From positions 82,079 through 146,078 of the forward strand of contig SHNE01000010.1 of assembly GCA_004295015.1 (NCBI GenBank): a stretch of DNA of 64,000 nucleotides. The letters run 5' to 3'. Numbering within the stretch: position 1 is the first letter of the stretch; every line of letters begins with the position of its first letter. The stretch is from Bacteroidota bacterium (GTDB lineage: Bacteria > Bacteroidota > Bacteroidia > AKYH767-A > 2013-40CM-41-45). This document shows positions 8,648 to 18,237 of the stretch, one piece after another. Below the pieces are notes generated by a model, which had not been told where the DNA came from, did not search any database, and worked only from the letters and a program-made list of their open reading frames with translations. A program made the translations under genes and the position numbers.

Positions 8648-9592
8648 ATGGTGGGAGTGAATAATTTTATTTCTTTAAGCAAAGCCGGATTGTATTGCAT
8701 TCCCGGCGATTTTTATCTTGATCCTAAAAGAATTGTCCAAACCGCTGTAATATCACATGCTCATGGTGATCATGCGGTTCCCAATAATGTAAATGTTTAT
8801 TGTACAAAAGGAACCAGGGAGTTAATGGCTATGAGATATAATGCATCAGCCAGATCTGTTTTTCATCTGAAAGAGTATAGAGAGGCTTTTGATATTCGAG
8901 GTGTAAAAATCAGCTTTTATCCGGCCGGGCATATATTGGGGAGTGCGCAGATACTTCTAGAGTATAATTCTGAGCGATATTTATATACGGGCGATTTCAA
9001 ATTGCAGGATGACAATAGTTGCGAAGCCTTTGAGTTTGTCGAATGTGATCATCTGATTACCGAAACGACTTTTGCTGACCCTACTTACGATCATCCTGAA
9101 CCGATTGCAGAGATTCTTTCATTGAATGAGTTCGATCAGAATGTGGTCATCGGCGCTTATGCAGTAGGGAAGGCGCAGCGAATTACAAAACTATTAGCCG
9201 ATCATTGCCCTGACAAAATGGTATTTGTCCACAATGGTGTTGCAGCTTTTCATCGTGTATATGAAGAGCATAGCAGGAGTTTGGGAGAGTGGATGCCATA
9301 CCGCAGACAGGAATTTCTTGACTCAAGGAATGCTGTGTATATTTTGCCTCCGGCACATTTTGCACGTTATTCAAGAAATAAGACTGTACTGAAAATTTTC
9401 GCTACCGGCTGGAAAAGATCCTATTATTCCTGCGATCGTATCCTGCGAATCAGTGATCATGCAGATTGGAATGATGTTTTAACATTAGTCAGGAAAACAA
9501 AAACCAAGCAGGTTTACACAGTTCATGGTGACGGTTCTCATTTGATTCATCACCTGAAGGATAGTGGAATTGGAATTCGGAAACTTGCCTGA
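8648..9592 (+). CDS. MBL-fold exonuclease-like protein (ligase-associated exonuclease type)
   Basis: Metallo-beta-lactamase fold nuclease. The opening SKAGLYCIPGDFYLDP and the metal motif HAHGDH (H37, H39, D41, H42) match the family annotated as DNA-ligase-associated exonuclease. Further motifs are PAGHILGSAQI, YTGDFK, ETTF and the C-terminal HGDGSH. In many bacteria this nuclease is encoded beside an ATP-dependent DNA ligase and an Lhr-type helicase. None of these is adjacent here, so the link to ligation is only inferred. It starts 7 nt after coaE and is probably in the same transcript. An RNA-processing role, as in other beta-CASP-like enzymes, cannot be excluded. Confidence 0.8.
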   Translation: MVGVNNFISLSKAGLYCIPGDFYLDPKRIVQTAVISHAHGDHAVPNNVNVYCTKGTRELMAMRYNASARSVFHLKEYREAFDIRGVKISFYPAGHILGSAQILLEYNSERYLYTGDFKLQDDNSCEAFEFVECDHLITETTFADPTYDHPEPIAEILSLNEFDQNVVIGAYAVGKAQRITKLLADHCPDKMVFVHNGVAAFHRVYEEHSRSLGEWMPYRRQEFLDSRNAVYILPPAHFARYSRNKTVLKIFATGWKRSYYSCDRILRISDHADWNDVLTLVRKTKTKQVYTVHGDGSHLIHHLKDSGIGIRKLA

Positions 9593-9623
9593 TACCTTAA
9601 AGCAATCAATTCTTCGGAATTTT

Positions 9624-9653
9624 TTTGAGCTATCGTTTTTCTTACTATATTTA
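9624..9653 (+). promoter_or_regulatory. Possible promoter for nnr
   Basis: TTTG (9624-9627), 18 nt, then TATATTTA (9646-9653; 7 of 8 matches to TAnnTTTG). The start codon at 9659 would coincide with the expected transcription start. Confidence 0.35.
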
Positions 9654-9658
9654 GTAAA

Positions 9659-11164
9659 ATGAAAATTCTATCAGCAGAACAAATTCGGCAAGTAGACCGA
9701 TTTACGATTGAACATGATAAAATCTCCTCTCATGATTTGATGGAACGGGCTGCAGGCGCATGTTGTGATTGGATTGAGTGTTATATTCAAAAGGACAAAC
9801 CAATTTGGATTTTCTGCGGACCGGGCAACAATGGAGGAGATGGATTGGCCATTGCAAGAATACTTTTCAAATCGGCATATACCGTCAAAGTATATTTAAC
9901 GGGTGTTTTTAAAAACAGGTCAGACGATTTTCTGAAAAATCTGGCGCTGCTAAATGAAATTGATTCTACTTTAATAAATGAACTTGTTTCCGAGAATGAT
10001 TTCCCTTTCATTCCTGAGAATGTCCTCCTGGTAGATGCATTATTTGGAACAGGTTTATCAAAACCAATCGAAGGATTAACATCGAAATTGATTTCATATT
10101 TGAACGAATCTCCCGCGGAAATAATAGCTATCGATTTGCCAAGCGGATTGTTTGCCGATAAGTTACCGGAACCCGATCAGGTAATCATTAAAGCTTCACA
10201 TACGCTCAGTTTCCAGTTGCCAAAGTTTAGTTTCCTTTTTCCATCCGCTGAACAATTTGTCGGTGAATGGCACATACTTAAAATTGGATTGAACCAACAC
10301 TTTATTGATGGCTTGAGTTCTGACATGAATTTTCTGACTATAAAGGATATTCAATCATTGATTGTTCCCAGAACCAGATTTTCTCACAAAGGTACTTATG
10401 GACATGCTCTGCTCATCAGTGGCAGCAAAGGTAAAATGGGAGCCGCTGTTATGGCATCAAGAGCCTGTTTACGTAGTGGATCGGGCTTGCTGACAGTTCA
10501 TGTTCCGGCATGTGGATCGGAGATTTTACAAATCTCTGTTCCGGAAGCAATGGTACGGGCTGATAGAAATGAAGAATCCATAAGTGAAGTAGGAGAGATA
10601 TCGAATTACAGTGCAATTGGCATTGGACCCGGTACCGGAACCGGTGAAGATTTTATTAAAGTACTCGAATCGCTGCTGAAGAATGCTACTTGTCCACTGA
10701 TTCTTGATGCAGATGCCCTCAACAGTTTGGCACAAAAGACAGAACTATTGGATCTCTTACCTTCTAATTCAATACTAACACCACATGTAAAGGAATTTGA
10801 ACGGTTAAGTGGAATTTCAAAAAGTGATACTGAGCGCCACGAAAAACAAATTGCCTTCAGCAAAAAGTATAATGTTATTGTGATTTTGAAAGGGGCAAAT
10901 TCTTGTATTACATATCCGGATGGAAAGATTTATTTTAATTCCACAGGAAATTCCGGAATGGCAAAAGGGGGAAGTGGAGATGTGTTGACAGGAATACTGC
11001 TGGGCTTAGTATCTCAGGGCTATTCATCCCTGGATTCATCCTGTATTGGTGTATTTCTACATGGTTTAGCAGGTGATATCGCAAAAGAAAAGCATACTGA
11101 GTACGCGATGACTGCAATGGATTTGGTGGAGAGTATGGGGGAGGCTTTTAGAAAAATGATTTGA
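9659..11164 (+). CDS. nnr: Bifunctional NAD(P)HX epimerase / ADP-dependent NAD(P)HX dehydratase
   Basis: Repairs hydrated NADH and NADPH. The N-terminal YjeF domain (about residues 1-210) is the epimerase, with CGPGNNGGDGLAIARIL and VDALFGTGL. The C-terminal ribokinase-like domain (about 220-500) is the dehydratase, with SHKGTYGHALLISGS, LDADALN, LTPHVKEFERL and the active-site motif GMAKGGSGDVLTGI. Length 501 aa is standard. It starts at ATG 9659 and the gene appears to stand alone. Confidence 0.95.
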   Translation: MKILSAEQIRQVDRFTIEHDKISSHDLMERAAGACCDWIECYIQKDKPIWIFCGPGNNGGDGLAIARILFKSAYTVKVYLTGVFKNRSDDFLKNLALLNEIDSTLINELVSENDFPFIPENVLLVDALFGTGLSKPIEGLTSKLISYLNESPAEIIAIDLPSGLFADKLPEPDQVIIKASHTLSFQLPKFSFLFPSAEQFVGEWHILKIGLNQHFIDGLSSDMNFLTIKDIQSLIVPRTRFSHKGTYGHALLISGSKGKMGAAVMASRACLRSGSGLLTVHVPACGSEILQISVPEAMVRADRNEESISEVGEISNYSAIGIGPGTGTGEDFIKVLESLLKNATCPLILDADALNSLAQKTELLDLLPSNSILTPHVKEFERLSGISKSDTERHEKQIAFSKKYNVIVILKGANSCITYPDGKIYFNSTGNSGMAKGGSGDVLTGILLGLVSQGYSSLDSSCIGVFLHGLAGDIAKEKHTEYAMTAMDLVESMGEAFRKMI

Positions 11165-11367
11165 GTATGTGAACTGTTTAGTAGTGCCGCAGCGCAGAAA
11201 TTCTTTTATTGTTTGAACGGGGATTTGTGGTATGAACAGGATTTATTGGAACCTGGGAATTCCGGTATCATAATCCTTTATGCTCAAAATTTTTTTTTAT
11301 TGGAACTTGATCCTAAAGTTTCAGAAAACTTCTGATAAATATTTCTCAATAATCCAAGTCCAGATAA
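11165..11367. other. Intergenic gap, no gene recognised
   Basis: About 200 bp between the convergent nnr and Sua5-family genes. AT-rich with a T9 run near 11289. I see no clear terminator hairpin or open frame. Confidence 0.4.
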
Positions 11368-11982
11368 TTATTCCGGCAAAACACCTTTTCCTTCTCGAAT
11401 GAGAATTGGGGCTTGTCCGGTGCAATCAATGACTGTAGAAGGCTCCAGTGAACCCGGACCGCCATCAATAACCAAATCAACCTGTTCGCCGAGTGTGGCT
11501 TCAATCTCTTCCGGATCTGAAAGGTAGTCGAGATATTCATCGTCGTTATGTACGGATGTTACCATGAGTGGATTTCCCAGTTCAAGGATCAGTCTTTTCG
11601 TGATCGCATTATCAGGTACGCGGATTCCTATAGTTTTTTTATTTGACTTGAAGATTGCGGGTACTTTACTGTTTGCATTTAAGATATAGGTAAAGGGACC
11701 CGGCAAAGTATTTTTCATCAAACGAAAAATTTCATTACTGAAAGGCTTGGTGAAATCTGAAATATTACTTAAGTCTGAACATGCAAAGGAGAAATTTGCT
11801 TTCTCAAGTTTTATTTTTCTGAAACGACAGATTTTATCTATAGCATCATTGTTATAGATGTCACAGACAAGCGCATAGACAGTGTCTGTTGGAATAATGA
11901 TAATGCCACCCTCCTTCAAAGTCTTCACCGCCTTATCAATGAACTTGTCATTGATGTTATCAGGATATATTTTCAGGATCAT
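11368..11982 (-). CDS. L-threonylcarbamoyladenylate synthase family (Sua5/YciO/YrdC)
   Basis: YrdC-fold protein of 204 aa. The YrdC hallmark is EGGIIIIPTDTVYALVCD near residues 25-42, and RVPD and LGNPLMVTSVH are also present. Members make threonylcarbamoyl-AMP for the t6A37 modification of ANN-decoding tRNAs; the YciO branch is less well understood. The catalytic KR pair typical of TsaC is not obvious (FRKIKLEKANF), which suggests the YciO-like branch. A TTG at 12009 lies in frame and overlaps the upstream stop, but ATG 11982 is the better start. It follows the transaldolase gene by 23 nt and is likely co-transcribed. Confidence 0.85.
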   Translation of the reverse strand: MILKIYPDNINDKFIDKAVKTLKEGGIIIIPTDTVYALVCDIYNNDAIDKICRFRKIKLEKANFSFACSDLSNISDFTKPFSNEIFRLMKNTLPGPFTYILNANSKVPAIFKSNKKTIGIRVPDNAITKRLILELGNPLMVTSVHNDDEYLDYLSDPEEIEATLGEQVDLVIDGGPGSLEPSTVIDCTGQAPILIREGKGVLPE

Positions 11983-12005
11983 GGTGTAAAGGAGGAACCC
12001 TTTTT

Positions 12006-12680
12006 TCAAAATTTATTTGAAGCAGGCTCTGTAAACTTTTTAGCGTCAGCCAAAAACTTCGCCAATCCGCTATCAGTCAAAGGATGCTTCAGAAGATCAA
12101 GGATTGCAGAGAGGGGACAGGTAGCCACATCAGCACCGGCTTCCGCACAACGAACGATGTGCAAAGGGCTGCGAATAGAAGCTGCAAGTACCTGAGTTTT
12201 GAAATCATACATGGAATAAATATGTACAATTTGATGGATGAGGTCGATGCCGTCTTGATTGATATCATCAAGGCGTCCCAGAAACGGAGAAACATAAGTA
12301 GCTCCGGCTTTTGCGGCAAGAAGAGCCTGTCCTGCGGAAAATACGAGTGTGCAATTGGTCTTGATACCTTTATTGGAGAAATACCTGAGGGCTTTCACCC
12401 CTTCACGAATCATCGGAACCTTAACAACAATTTGTTTATGCAGGGATGCAAGCATTTCACCTTCATCAACTATACCGTTATAATCAGTTGAGATCACTTC
12501 GGCACTTACATCGCCACTTACTATTTCACATATTTTCACATAGTGCTTAAGGATATTATCGTGTCCGGTAATTCCTTCTTTCGCCATAAGTGAAGGGTTG
12601 GTGGTTACTCCATCCAACACTCCGAGGTCTTCAGCTTCTTTAATCTGGTCAAGGTTTGCGGTGTCAACGAAAAATTTCAT
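12006..12680 (-). CDS. Transaldolase / fructose-6-phosphate aldolase family
   Basis: Short (224 aa) class I aldolase of the TalC/FSA type, acting in the pentose-phosphate or fructose-6-phosphate interconversion. The barrel starts [13 protein letters not shown] and carries DGVTTNPSL, the Schiff-base lysine K87 in [25 protein letters not shown] and SPFLGRLDD. Short transaldolases and FSA cannot be told apart reliably from these motifs; in Bacteroidota this form usually serves as transaldolase. It is the first gene of a two-gene unit with the Sua5-family gene. The SRP RNA lies about 100 bp upstream on the same strand. Confidence 0.9.
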   Translation of the reverse strand: MKFFVDTANLDQIKEAEDLGVLDGVTTNPSLMAKEGITGHDNILKHYVKICEIVSGDVSAEVISTDYNGIVDEGEMLASLHKQIVVKVPMIREGVKALRYFSNKGIKTNCTLVFSAGQALLAAKAGATYVSPFLGRLDDINQDGIDLIHQIVHIYSMYDFKTQVLAASIRSPLHIVRCAEAGADVATCPLSAILDLLKHPLTDSGLAKFLADAKKFTEPASNKF

Positions 12681-12783
12681 GGCGAGCTAAGATTTATTAT
12701 TGTTCTTAAATTGATTGGAATCTTAAATTGTGTAAATATTACCATTTGTTTGGCTCAATTTTAAGCCATAATAAAATAAAAAA

Positions 12784-12880
12784 CGGGTAAGCTGACTATA
12801 TCGCACCGCTCAACCATTTATCCTTGCTCCGTTCCCGGCCTGGGGAGGTTCATAGGAGCTGGTCGTATAGGACTTACCCG
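12784..12880 (-). ncRNA. ffs: Bacterial small signal recognition particle RNA (4.5S-like)
   Basis: On the minus strand the 97-nt sequence folds into one long rod closed by CGGGTAAG/CTTACCCG (12873-12880 with 12784-12791). Its tip contains the universally conserved helix 8: CAGG on the 5' side, the apical CCG-GGAA-CGG tetraloop stem and AGCA on the 3' side, which is the Ffh-binding site. A TAnnTTTG box sits 4 nt upstream. The 3' end runs directly into a T-rich tract (TTTTTTATTTTATT on the minus strand) that would serve as terminator. The Alu domain is absent, as in most Gram-negative forms. Confidence 0.93.
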
Positions 12881-12884
12881 TATG

Positions 12885-12892
12885 CAAAAGTA
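12885..12892 (-). promoter_or_regulatory. TAnnTTTG promoter box of the SRP RNA
   Basis: Minus-strand TACTTTTG matches the -7 consensus perfectly and ends 4 nt before the first stem base of the RNA, consistent with a transcription start near 12881. Confidence 0.7.
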
Positions 12893-13020
12893 AGAATACA
12901 AGCTTACATATGAAAATAAATCATGTTTATATTGTTAAAAACTAGGTTTTGAGAGGGTAGGATTTCTTTTTGTCACCTCATGGAATTCATGTAGGTTTGC
13001 AAGAAAGCATAAAAAGAACT

Positions 13021-13554
13021 ATGGAAAACCCTCGTACTCAGACCAAACTGGCCATGACATATGGTACTTATTACGGCCTTGCCGGTGTTGTTTCTTTTAT
13101 GATCTTTTACTTTATGGGGACTGACATTCAATCCCGTGTACCTCAGTATGTTGGATACCTGATTATGGTTTTATTTATTGTCCTGGGTATTAAAGCCTAT
13201 CGTGATGAAGATTTAGGAGGCTATATATCTTATGGAAAATCCTTGGGAACAGGAACCTTGATTGCCCTTTTTGGAGGAATAATTTCCGGGGCCTTCACCG
13301 TAGTATTTTTCACATGGATTGCTCCTGATATGATGGACAATATTATTGCTGCCAGTCAGGAACAGATGCTTGAAGATGGGATGGATGAAAAAAGCATGGA
13401 GATGGCATTGGAGTACACACGTAAATTTATGACGCCAATTTGGTTGTTTATCTTTTCCATTCTTGGATCTGCATTTATGGGACTTTTGTTCTCCCTGATA
13501 ATTTCTGTTTTCATGAAGAAAGATCAAAGTCCCTTTCAATCAAACATTGGTTAA
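13021..13554 (+). CDS. DUF4199 family membrane protein
   Basis: Four hydrophobic segments (about residues 15-33, 40-58, 75-100 and 140-168 counted from ATG 13021) identify a small polytopic inner-membrane protein of the DUF4199 type, common in Bacteroidota and of unknown function. The loop before the last helix is acidic and Met-rich. A TTG at 12970 would extend it by 17 residues, but ATG 13021 (MENPRTQTKLAM) looks natural. The GT2 gene begins 9 nt after its stop, so both are probably one transcript; a role in delivering or anchoring the glycosyltransferase substrate is only a guess. Confidence 0.8.
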   Translation: MENPRTQTKLAMTYGTYYGLAGVVSFMIFYFMGTDIQSRVPQYVGYLIMVLFIVLGIKAYRDEDLGGYISYGKSLGTGTLIALFGGIISGAFTVVFFTWIAPDMMDNIIAASQEQMLEDGMDEKSMEMALEYTRKFMTPIWLFIFSILGSAFMGLLFSLIISVFMKKDQSPFQSNIG

Positions 13555-13563
13555 ATCGCATCT

Positions 13564-14526
13564 GTGAATATCTCTGTTGTTATACCGGTATTTAATGAAG
13601 AGGAATCTATTCCGGAATTGACGGAGTGGATTGTTCGTGTGATGAAGGCAAACGCATTTAGCTTTGAAGTCATTTTTGTGGATGATGGCAGTAAGGACGA
13701 TTCATGGAAGATCATTTCAAAAGAATCTTCTAACAATTCTTCCATTAAAGGAATTCGTATGCGTCGCAATTATGGAAAATCCGCTGCCTTGCACGAGGGT
13801 TTTGCTGTTGCGAAAGGAGGTGTAGTTATCACCATGGATTCCGATTTACAGGATAGTCCTGATGAAATACCAGGCTTGTACAAAATGATTGTTGAGGAGA
13901 GGTTTGATCTTGTATCAGGATGGAAGAAGAAGCGTTATGATCCAATTAGTAAAACGATTCCAACCAAATTATTTAATTGGACAACCCGCAAGATGTCCGG
14001 GATTAAAAACTTGCATGATTTTAATTGTGGATTGAAGGCTTACAAGCAAGAAGTCATCAAAAATATTGAAGTGTACGGCGAAATGCATCGTTATATTCCT
14101 GTCTTGGCTAAATGGGCAGGCTTTACGAAAATCGGTGAAAAGGTTGTTGAGCATAGGGCCAGAAAATACGGCGTCACAAAATTCGGACTGGAACGATTTG
14201 TAAATGGTTTCCTAGATTTATTATCCATCACCTTTGTATCACGTTTTGGAAAGAGACCTATGCATTTGTTCGGCCTCCTGGGTTCCTTGATGTTTATTCT
14301 GGGATTCATGGCCGCGTTATACTTAGGACTCAGCAAACTGTATAGCGTGTATTATAATCTTCCTGCACGGTTGATTACAGACCGACCTTCTTTTTATCTT
14401 TCCTTGACATGTATGATCATTGGTACACAAATGTTTCTTGCCGGTTTTATCGGGGAGATGATTTCCCGATCAGCTGTCGATCGAAATAAATATGTGATAG
14501 GAGAGAAATTAAACATCGAGGAATAA
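13564..14526 (+). CDS. Glycosyltransferase family 2, polyprenyl-phosphate type (DPM1/GtrB-like)
   Basis: GT-A fold enzyme transferring a sugar from a nucleotide donor to a polyprenyl phosphate at the inner membrane. SVVIPVFNEEESIPEL starts the nucleotide-binding part and FVDDGSKDDSW follows. The metal-binding DxD equivalent lies in TMDSDLQDSPDEIP, and the substrate motif in SGWKKKR. Two C-terminal transmembrane helices (about 235-258 and 275-297) are typical of the GtrB/DPM class. The start is GTG 13564, 9 nt after the DUF4199 stop. The downstream GT4 gene follows after 42 nt. Confidence 0.9.
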   Translation: MNISVVIPVFNEEESIPELTEWIVRVMKANAFSFEVIFVDDGSKDDSWKIISKESSNNSSIKGIRMRRNYGKSAALHEGFAVAKGGVVITMDSDLQDSPDEIPGLYKMIVEERFDLVSGWKKKRYDPISKTIPTKLFNWTTRKMSGIKNLHDFNCGLKAYKQEVIKNIEVYGEMHRYIPVLAKWAGFTKIGEKVVEHRARKYGVTKFGLERFVNGFLDLLSITFVSRFGKRPMHLFGLLGSLMFILGFMAALYLGLSKLYSVYYNLPARLITDRPSFYLSLTCMIIGTQMFLAGFIGEMISRSAVDRNKYVIGEKLNIEE

Positions 14527-14568
14527 TTATTTCGCCCCGAAGATGCTTATCAGAAAAAATATCATTCA

Positions 14569-15699
14569 TTGAAAGTTGTCATTATCGGACCCGCCCATCC
14601 ACTCCGTGGTGGAATAGCGGATTTTAATGAAGCTCTTTGTACGGGTTTTCTTGATGCCGGTATTCAGGCTGTATTATATTCCTTTTCATTTCAATATCCC
14701 TCCTTTTTATTCCCCGGCACTTCCCAATTCACCACAGATAAGGCACCCGGGCATTTGGATATTCATACCAGCATTCATTCCCTGAACCCGCTTTCCTGGA
14801 GAGTGACTGCCAAGAAAATAATAGCCGAGAAACCGGATTTTGTTTTGGTGAGGTATTGGCTACCATTTATGGCTCCTGCCTTAGGAACCATTTGCAGGAT
14901 GATACGCAAGAAAGGGATCAAAGTAATTGCTATTACTGATAATGTTATACCTCACGAGAAACGAATAGGAGATAAGCAGCTGACACAATACTTTCTCAGG
15001 TCTTGTGATGGCTTTGTTGTAATGTCGAAGTCGGTTATGGAAGAAGTAAAATCTTTTATTCCGAAAGCAAATGCAATTTTTCTGCCACACCCGGTTTATA
15101 ATATTTTTGGCGAAGCCCTTTCCAAAGAAGAAGCCAGACGAAAATATTCTTTAAGCTCAACAGAAAAAGTAATTTTATTCTTTGGATTTATTCGTGCCTA
15201 CAAGGGATTGGATCTTCTTATTGAGGCAATGGCTGATGAGCGTCTTAAACAGATGGGTGTTAAACTTATCGTAGCCGGTGAATTTTATGATGATCCCAAA
15301 ATGTACAAGGAATTAGTATCCGGATTCAAACTGAATGATCGTGTGCTCTTTCATTCTTCCTACATTCCGAAGGAAGAGGTTAAGTACTATTTCTGTGCAA
15401 GCGATATGGTTGTACAACCCTATAGAAGTGCTACACAAAGTGGCATAACACAAATAGCGTATCATTTTGAGAGGCCAATGCTTGTTACACGGGTTGGGGG
15501 ATTGCCGGAAATTGTACAGGATGGGATAGTTGGTTATGTTACGGGGATCAATCCACTTTCGATAGCTGATGCTGTTGTGAATTTTTATAAACTAAATAAG
15601 GAAGAAGAATTTTCCCGGAATGTCCGATCAGAGAAGGAAAGATTTACATGGAAATCCTTTATCAAAGGAATATTAAAAATGTATGATGAAATCACTTAA
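14569..15699 (+). CDS. Glycosyltransferase family 4
   Basis: GT-B enzyme of 376 aa. It begins with MKVVIIGPAHPLRGGIADF, the glycine-rich acceptor-side loop of GT4, and has the donor-binding half from about residue 195 (ILFFGFIRAYKGLDLLIEA), ending with the motif PYRSATQSGITQIAYHFERPMLVTRVGGLPE. The usual EX7E second glutamate lies in this segment. The only plausible start is TTG 14569, because the nearest upstream ATG (14543) is out of frame. The gene overlaps the next one by 17 bp. Acceptor and sugar cannot be told. Confidence 0.88.
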   Translation: MKVVIIGPAHPLRGGIADFNEALCTGFLDAGIQAVLYSFSFQYPSFLFPGTSQFTTDKAPGHLDIHTSIHSLNPLSWRVTAKKIIAEKPDFVLVRYWLPFMAPALGTICRMIRKKGIKVIAITDNVIPHEKRIGDKQLTQYFLRSCDGFVVMSKSVMEEVKSFIPKANAIFLPHPVYNIFGEALSKEEARRKYSLSSTEKVILFFGFIRAYKGLDLLIEAMADERLKQMGVKLIVAGEFYDDPKMYKELVSGFKLNDRVLFHSSYIPKEEVKYYFCASDMVVQPYRSATQSGITQIAYHFERPMLVTRVGGLPEIVQDGIVGYVTGINPLSIADAVVNFYKLNKEEEFSRNVRSEKERFTWKSFIKGILKMYDEIT

Positions 15700-18157
15700 G
15701 TTTTTATTACTGTTTGTTTTTGTTTTTGGAAATTTTTCTGTCTCTAAAGCTGTCTCCGTTCAGCTTAGTGGAACCGTGACTGAATTAAATGGTGATCCGA
15801 TACCATTTGCCAGTATTTATATAGAAGGAAGTACCAGAGGTACGACGGCAAATATAGAAGGTAAATATTTGTTGGAATTAACACCCGGAGAATATAAAAT
15901 TGTTTTTCGTTTTATTGGATTTAAGATGAAGTCTGAAAACGTAAGCATTGGGAAAGTGCCGGTCACCCTCAATGTAACGATGCTTCCTGAATCCTATCAA
16001 TTGGCAGAAGTAAAAATCGTAGCCGGAGCTGAAGATCCTGCTTATGCTATAATTCGTAATGCACAAAAAAAGAGGAAGGATTATTTAAGAGAAGTAGAAG
16101 AGTATCAGTGCAATTCATATGTTAAGTCAACGCAAAAATTATTATCCTATCCAAAGAAATTATTTGGCCAGAAAATTGAGATAGATCAATTTGTCGACAC
16201 AATTACGAATATATTTTACCTGAGTGAATCAGTTTCCAATTTCTCATTTCGTCAGCCTGATCACGTAAAGGAAGAAATGATTTCATCAACGGTTAGCGGT
16301 GATCCCAAAGCCTATAGTTTTAATCAGGCTTCCGATATGTTACTTGATTGCTATGAGAATCTCGTGCAAATCGGTAATCTTACACCCCGAGGAATTGTTT
16401 CACCTATCTCCGGGTCAGCACTTTTTTACTATGATTATAAGCTGGAAGGGACATTTTTTGAGAATGGGGTGATGATTAATAAAATCAAGCTTATACCGAA
16501 AAGGAAGAACGATCCTGTTTTCAATGGTGACATATTTATTATGGATGATAGTTGGCGAATCCACAGTTTGGATCTTATGATAAGCAAAGACCAGCAAATT
16601 CAGGTTATCGACACCTTTCGAATCAAGCAGAATTATATTTCAGTCGATAAGGAGAAGTGGATGTTATTCAATACTCAGTATGCATACCATTTTAACATTC
16701 TTGGATTTAACGGTAGTGGTATTGTGCTTGGAATTTTTAGTCAATATAACCTGAACCCCGATTTCCCTAAAGGATATTTCGATGGGCAGGTGCTAAAGGT
16801 TAATAAGGAATCCAATAAGAGAGACAGCAGCTATTGGGCTGAGAGTCGCCCGGTTCCATTGACTCCGGACGAAAAGACTGATTATACCCGTAAGGACAGC
16901 TCCCGTGTAGTTTTCGAATCAAAACAGTATTTAGATTCCATGGATAAGCTTTCCAATAAGTTTAAGATTGCAAATATTTTCAACGGATATAAGCATACCA
17001 ATTCCTATCAAAATAAATTCTATTCAATATCTTCCTTCATTCAAAATTTGCAATTTAATACCGTTGAAGGCTGGAATACGATGATTGATTACACTTATAG
17101 AAAGGAATGGGAAGATCCAATGGTTCGCTCATTTATGCTTAAGCCAAGTGTGCGATATGGATTTTCGAATACACATTGGAACGGAAAAGTGGAGACAGCT
17201 TATCACTATAATTCTGATCGGGCATCGGTTTTAAAAATTGAAGGAGGCAGTGATGTTGCGCAGTTCAACGCTAATAATCCAATTAGTCCGATCTTAAATT
17301 CTATGTATTCATTATTGGCCAGAAAGAATTATATGAAGATCTATGAAAAACGATATGGCAGAATTGAACATGAATCAGAATTATTTAACGGTTTGAAGCT
17401 TGGGCTTGCAAGTGAGTATGCTGATCGAATACCTCTTCGGAATACAAGCACTTATGCAATAGCGAGTACAGGCGATCGAGTATATACTTCTAATGTACCA
17501 CTCTTTCCACAAAATGATGAGTTGCATTTTCAACGAAATGAATCCTTTAGCATTGAAATTAAATTTAGAGTACGTTTTCGTCAGAAATATATAGACAGGC
17601 CTGAGGGTAAATACATTTTGGGTTCCAAGTATCCTCAATTGCAGTTCAGCTATCTGAAGGCAATCCCGGTCTTCGGTTCTGAAGCAGAGTATGATTTGTT
17701 GAAAGCATCAGTTTCCGATAATTTCAGAGTGGGATTATTAGGTCGATTGAGTTACCAGGCTTCCGTTGGGAGTTTTGTAAGGAAAGAAAATCTTTATTTC
17801 ATGGATGCGTATCATTTTAATGGCAATAAAACCTGGTTCACGTCATTTCGTCTGACTGAATTTAGAAATTTGGACTATTATCAATGGAGCACCACAGCCA
17901 CTTTTTTGGAAGGTCATGCTGAACAGAATTTTGGAGGATTTCTCTTGAATAAAATTCCGCTTATCAGAAAATTGAAATTACAGGAAGTGGCCGGGATACA
18001 TTATTTCCATACTGAAAGGGCAGGACATTATACAGAGTTGACTCTGGGTGTCGAAAAGCTCAATTTCATTCGTGTTGAGGTATATACATCCTTTGCAGAA
18101 GGAAAGAGAGGCAGCTTTGGCATCGTGATCGGCTTAAGGCGAAGTATTGGTCTTTAA
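15683..18157 (+). CDS. DUF5686 outer-membrane protein with carboxypeptidase-like regulatory domain
   Basis: Signal peptide (residues 1-23) followed by a CarboxypepD_reg-like beta sandwich (about 27-115: SGTVTELNGDPIPFASIYIEGSTRGT, then GKYLLELTPGEYKIVFRFIGF). The remaining 700 residues match the DUF5686 type: aromatic, beta-rich and ending in amphipathic strands with a C-terminal GIVIGLRRSIGL, as in a beta-barrel. At 824 aa its length is normal. It shares architecture with TonB-dependent receptors but lacks an obvious plug. It overlaps the GT4 gene by 17 bp, so it is translationally coupled to surface glycan genes; a link between them is inferred. Confidence 0.85.
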   Translation: MMKSLKFLLLFVFVFGNFSVSKAVSVQLSGTVTELNGDPIPFASIYIEGSTRGTTANIEGKYLLELTPGEYKIVFRFIGFKMKSENVSIGKVPVTLNVTMLPESYQLAEVKIVAGAEDPAYAIIRNAQKKRKDYLREVEEYQCNSYVKSTQKLLSYPKKLFGQKIEIDQFVDTITNIFYLSESVSNFSFRQPDHVKEEMISSTVSGDPKAYSFNQASDMLLDCYENLVQIGNLTPRGIVSPISGSALFYYDYKLEGTFFENGVMINKIKLIPKRKNDPVFNGDIFIMDDSWRIHSLDLMISKDQQIQVIDTFRIKQNYISVDKEKWMLFNTQYAYHFNILGFNGSGIVLGIFSQYNLNPDFPKGYFDGQVLKVNKESNKRDSSYWAESRPVPLTPDEKTDYTRKDSSRVVFESKQYLDSMDKLSNKFKIANIFNGYKHTNSYQNKFYSISSFIQNLQFNTVEGWNTMIDYTYRKEWEDPMVRSFMLKPSVRYGFSNTHWNGKVETAYHYNSDRASVLKIEGGSDVAQFNANNPISPILNSMYSLLARKNYMKIYEKRYGRIEHESELFNGLKLGLASEYADRIPLRNTSTYAIASTGDRVYTSNVPLFPQNDELHFQRNESFSIEIKFRVRFRQKYIDRPEGKYILGSKYPQLQFSYLKAIPVFGSEAEYDLLKASVSDNFRVGLLGRLSYQASVGSFVRKENLYFMDAYHFNGNKTWFTSFRLTEFRNLDYYQWSTTATFLEGHAEQNFGGFLLNKIPLIRKLKLQEVAGIHYFHTERAGHYTELTLGVEKLNFIRVEVYTSFAEGKRGSFGIVIGLRRSIGL

Positions 18158-18172
18158 AGAGAAAAATTATTC

Positions 18173-18180
18173 TATTTTTG
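18173..18180 (+). promoter_or_regulatory. TAnnTTTG promoter box for the cysteine-cluster gene
   Basis: TATTTTTG matches the -7 consensus perfectly, 58 nt before the ATG at 18238. No convincing -33 box. Confidence 0.45.
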
Positions 18181-18237
18181 CCAACGCTAACAAGCCGGTA
18201 ATTCTCAATTGCCTTTACTTAATATTCTAACACAGCT

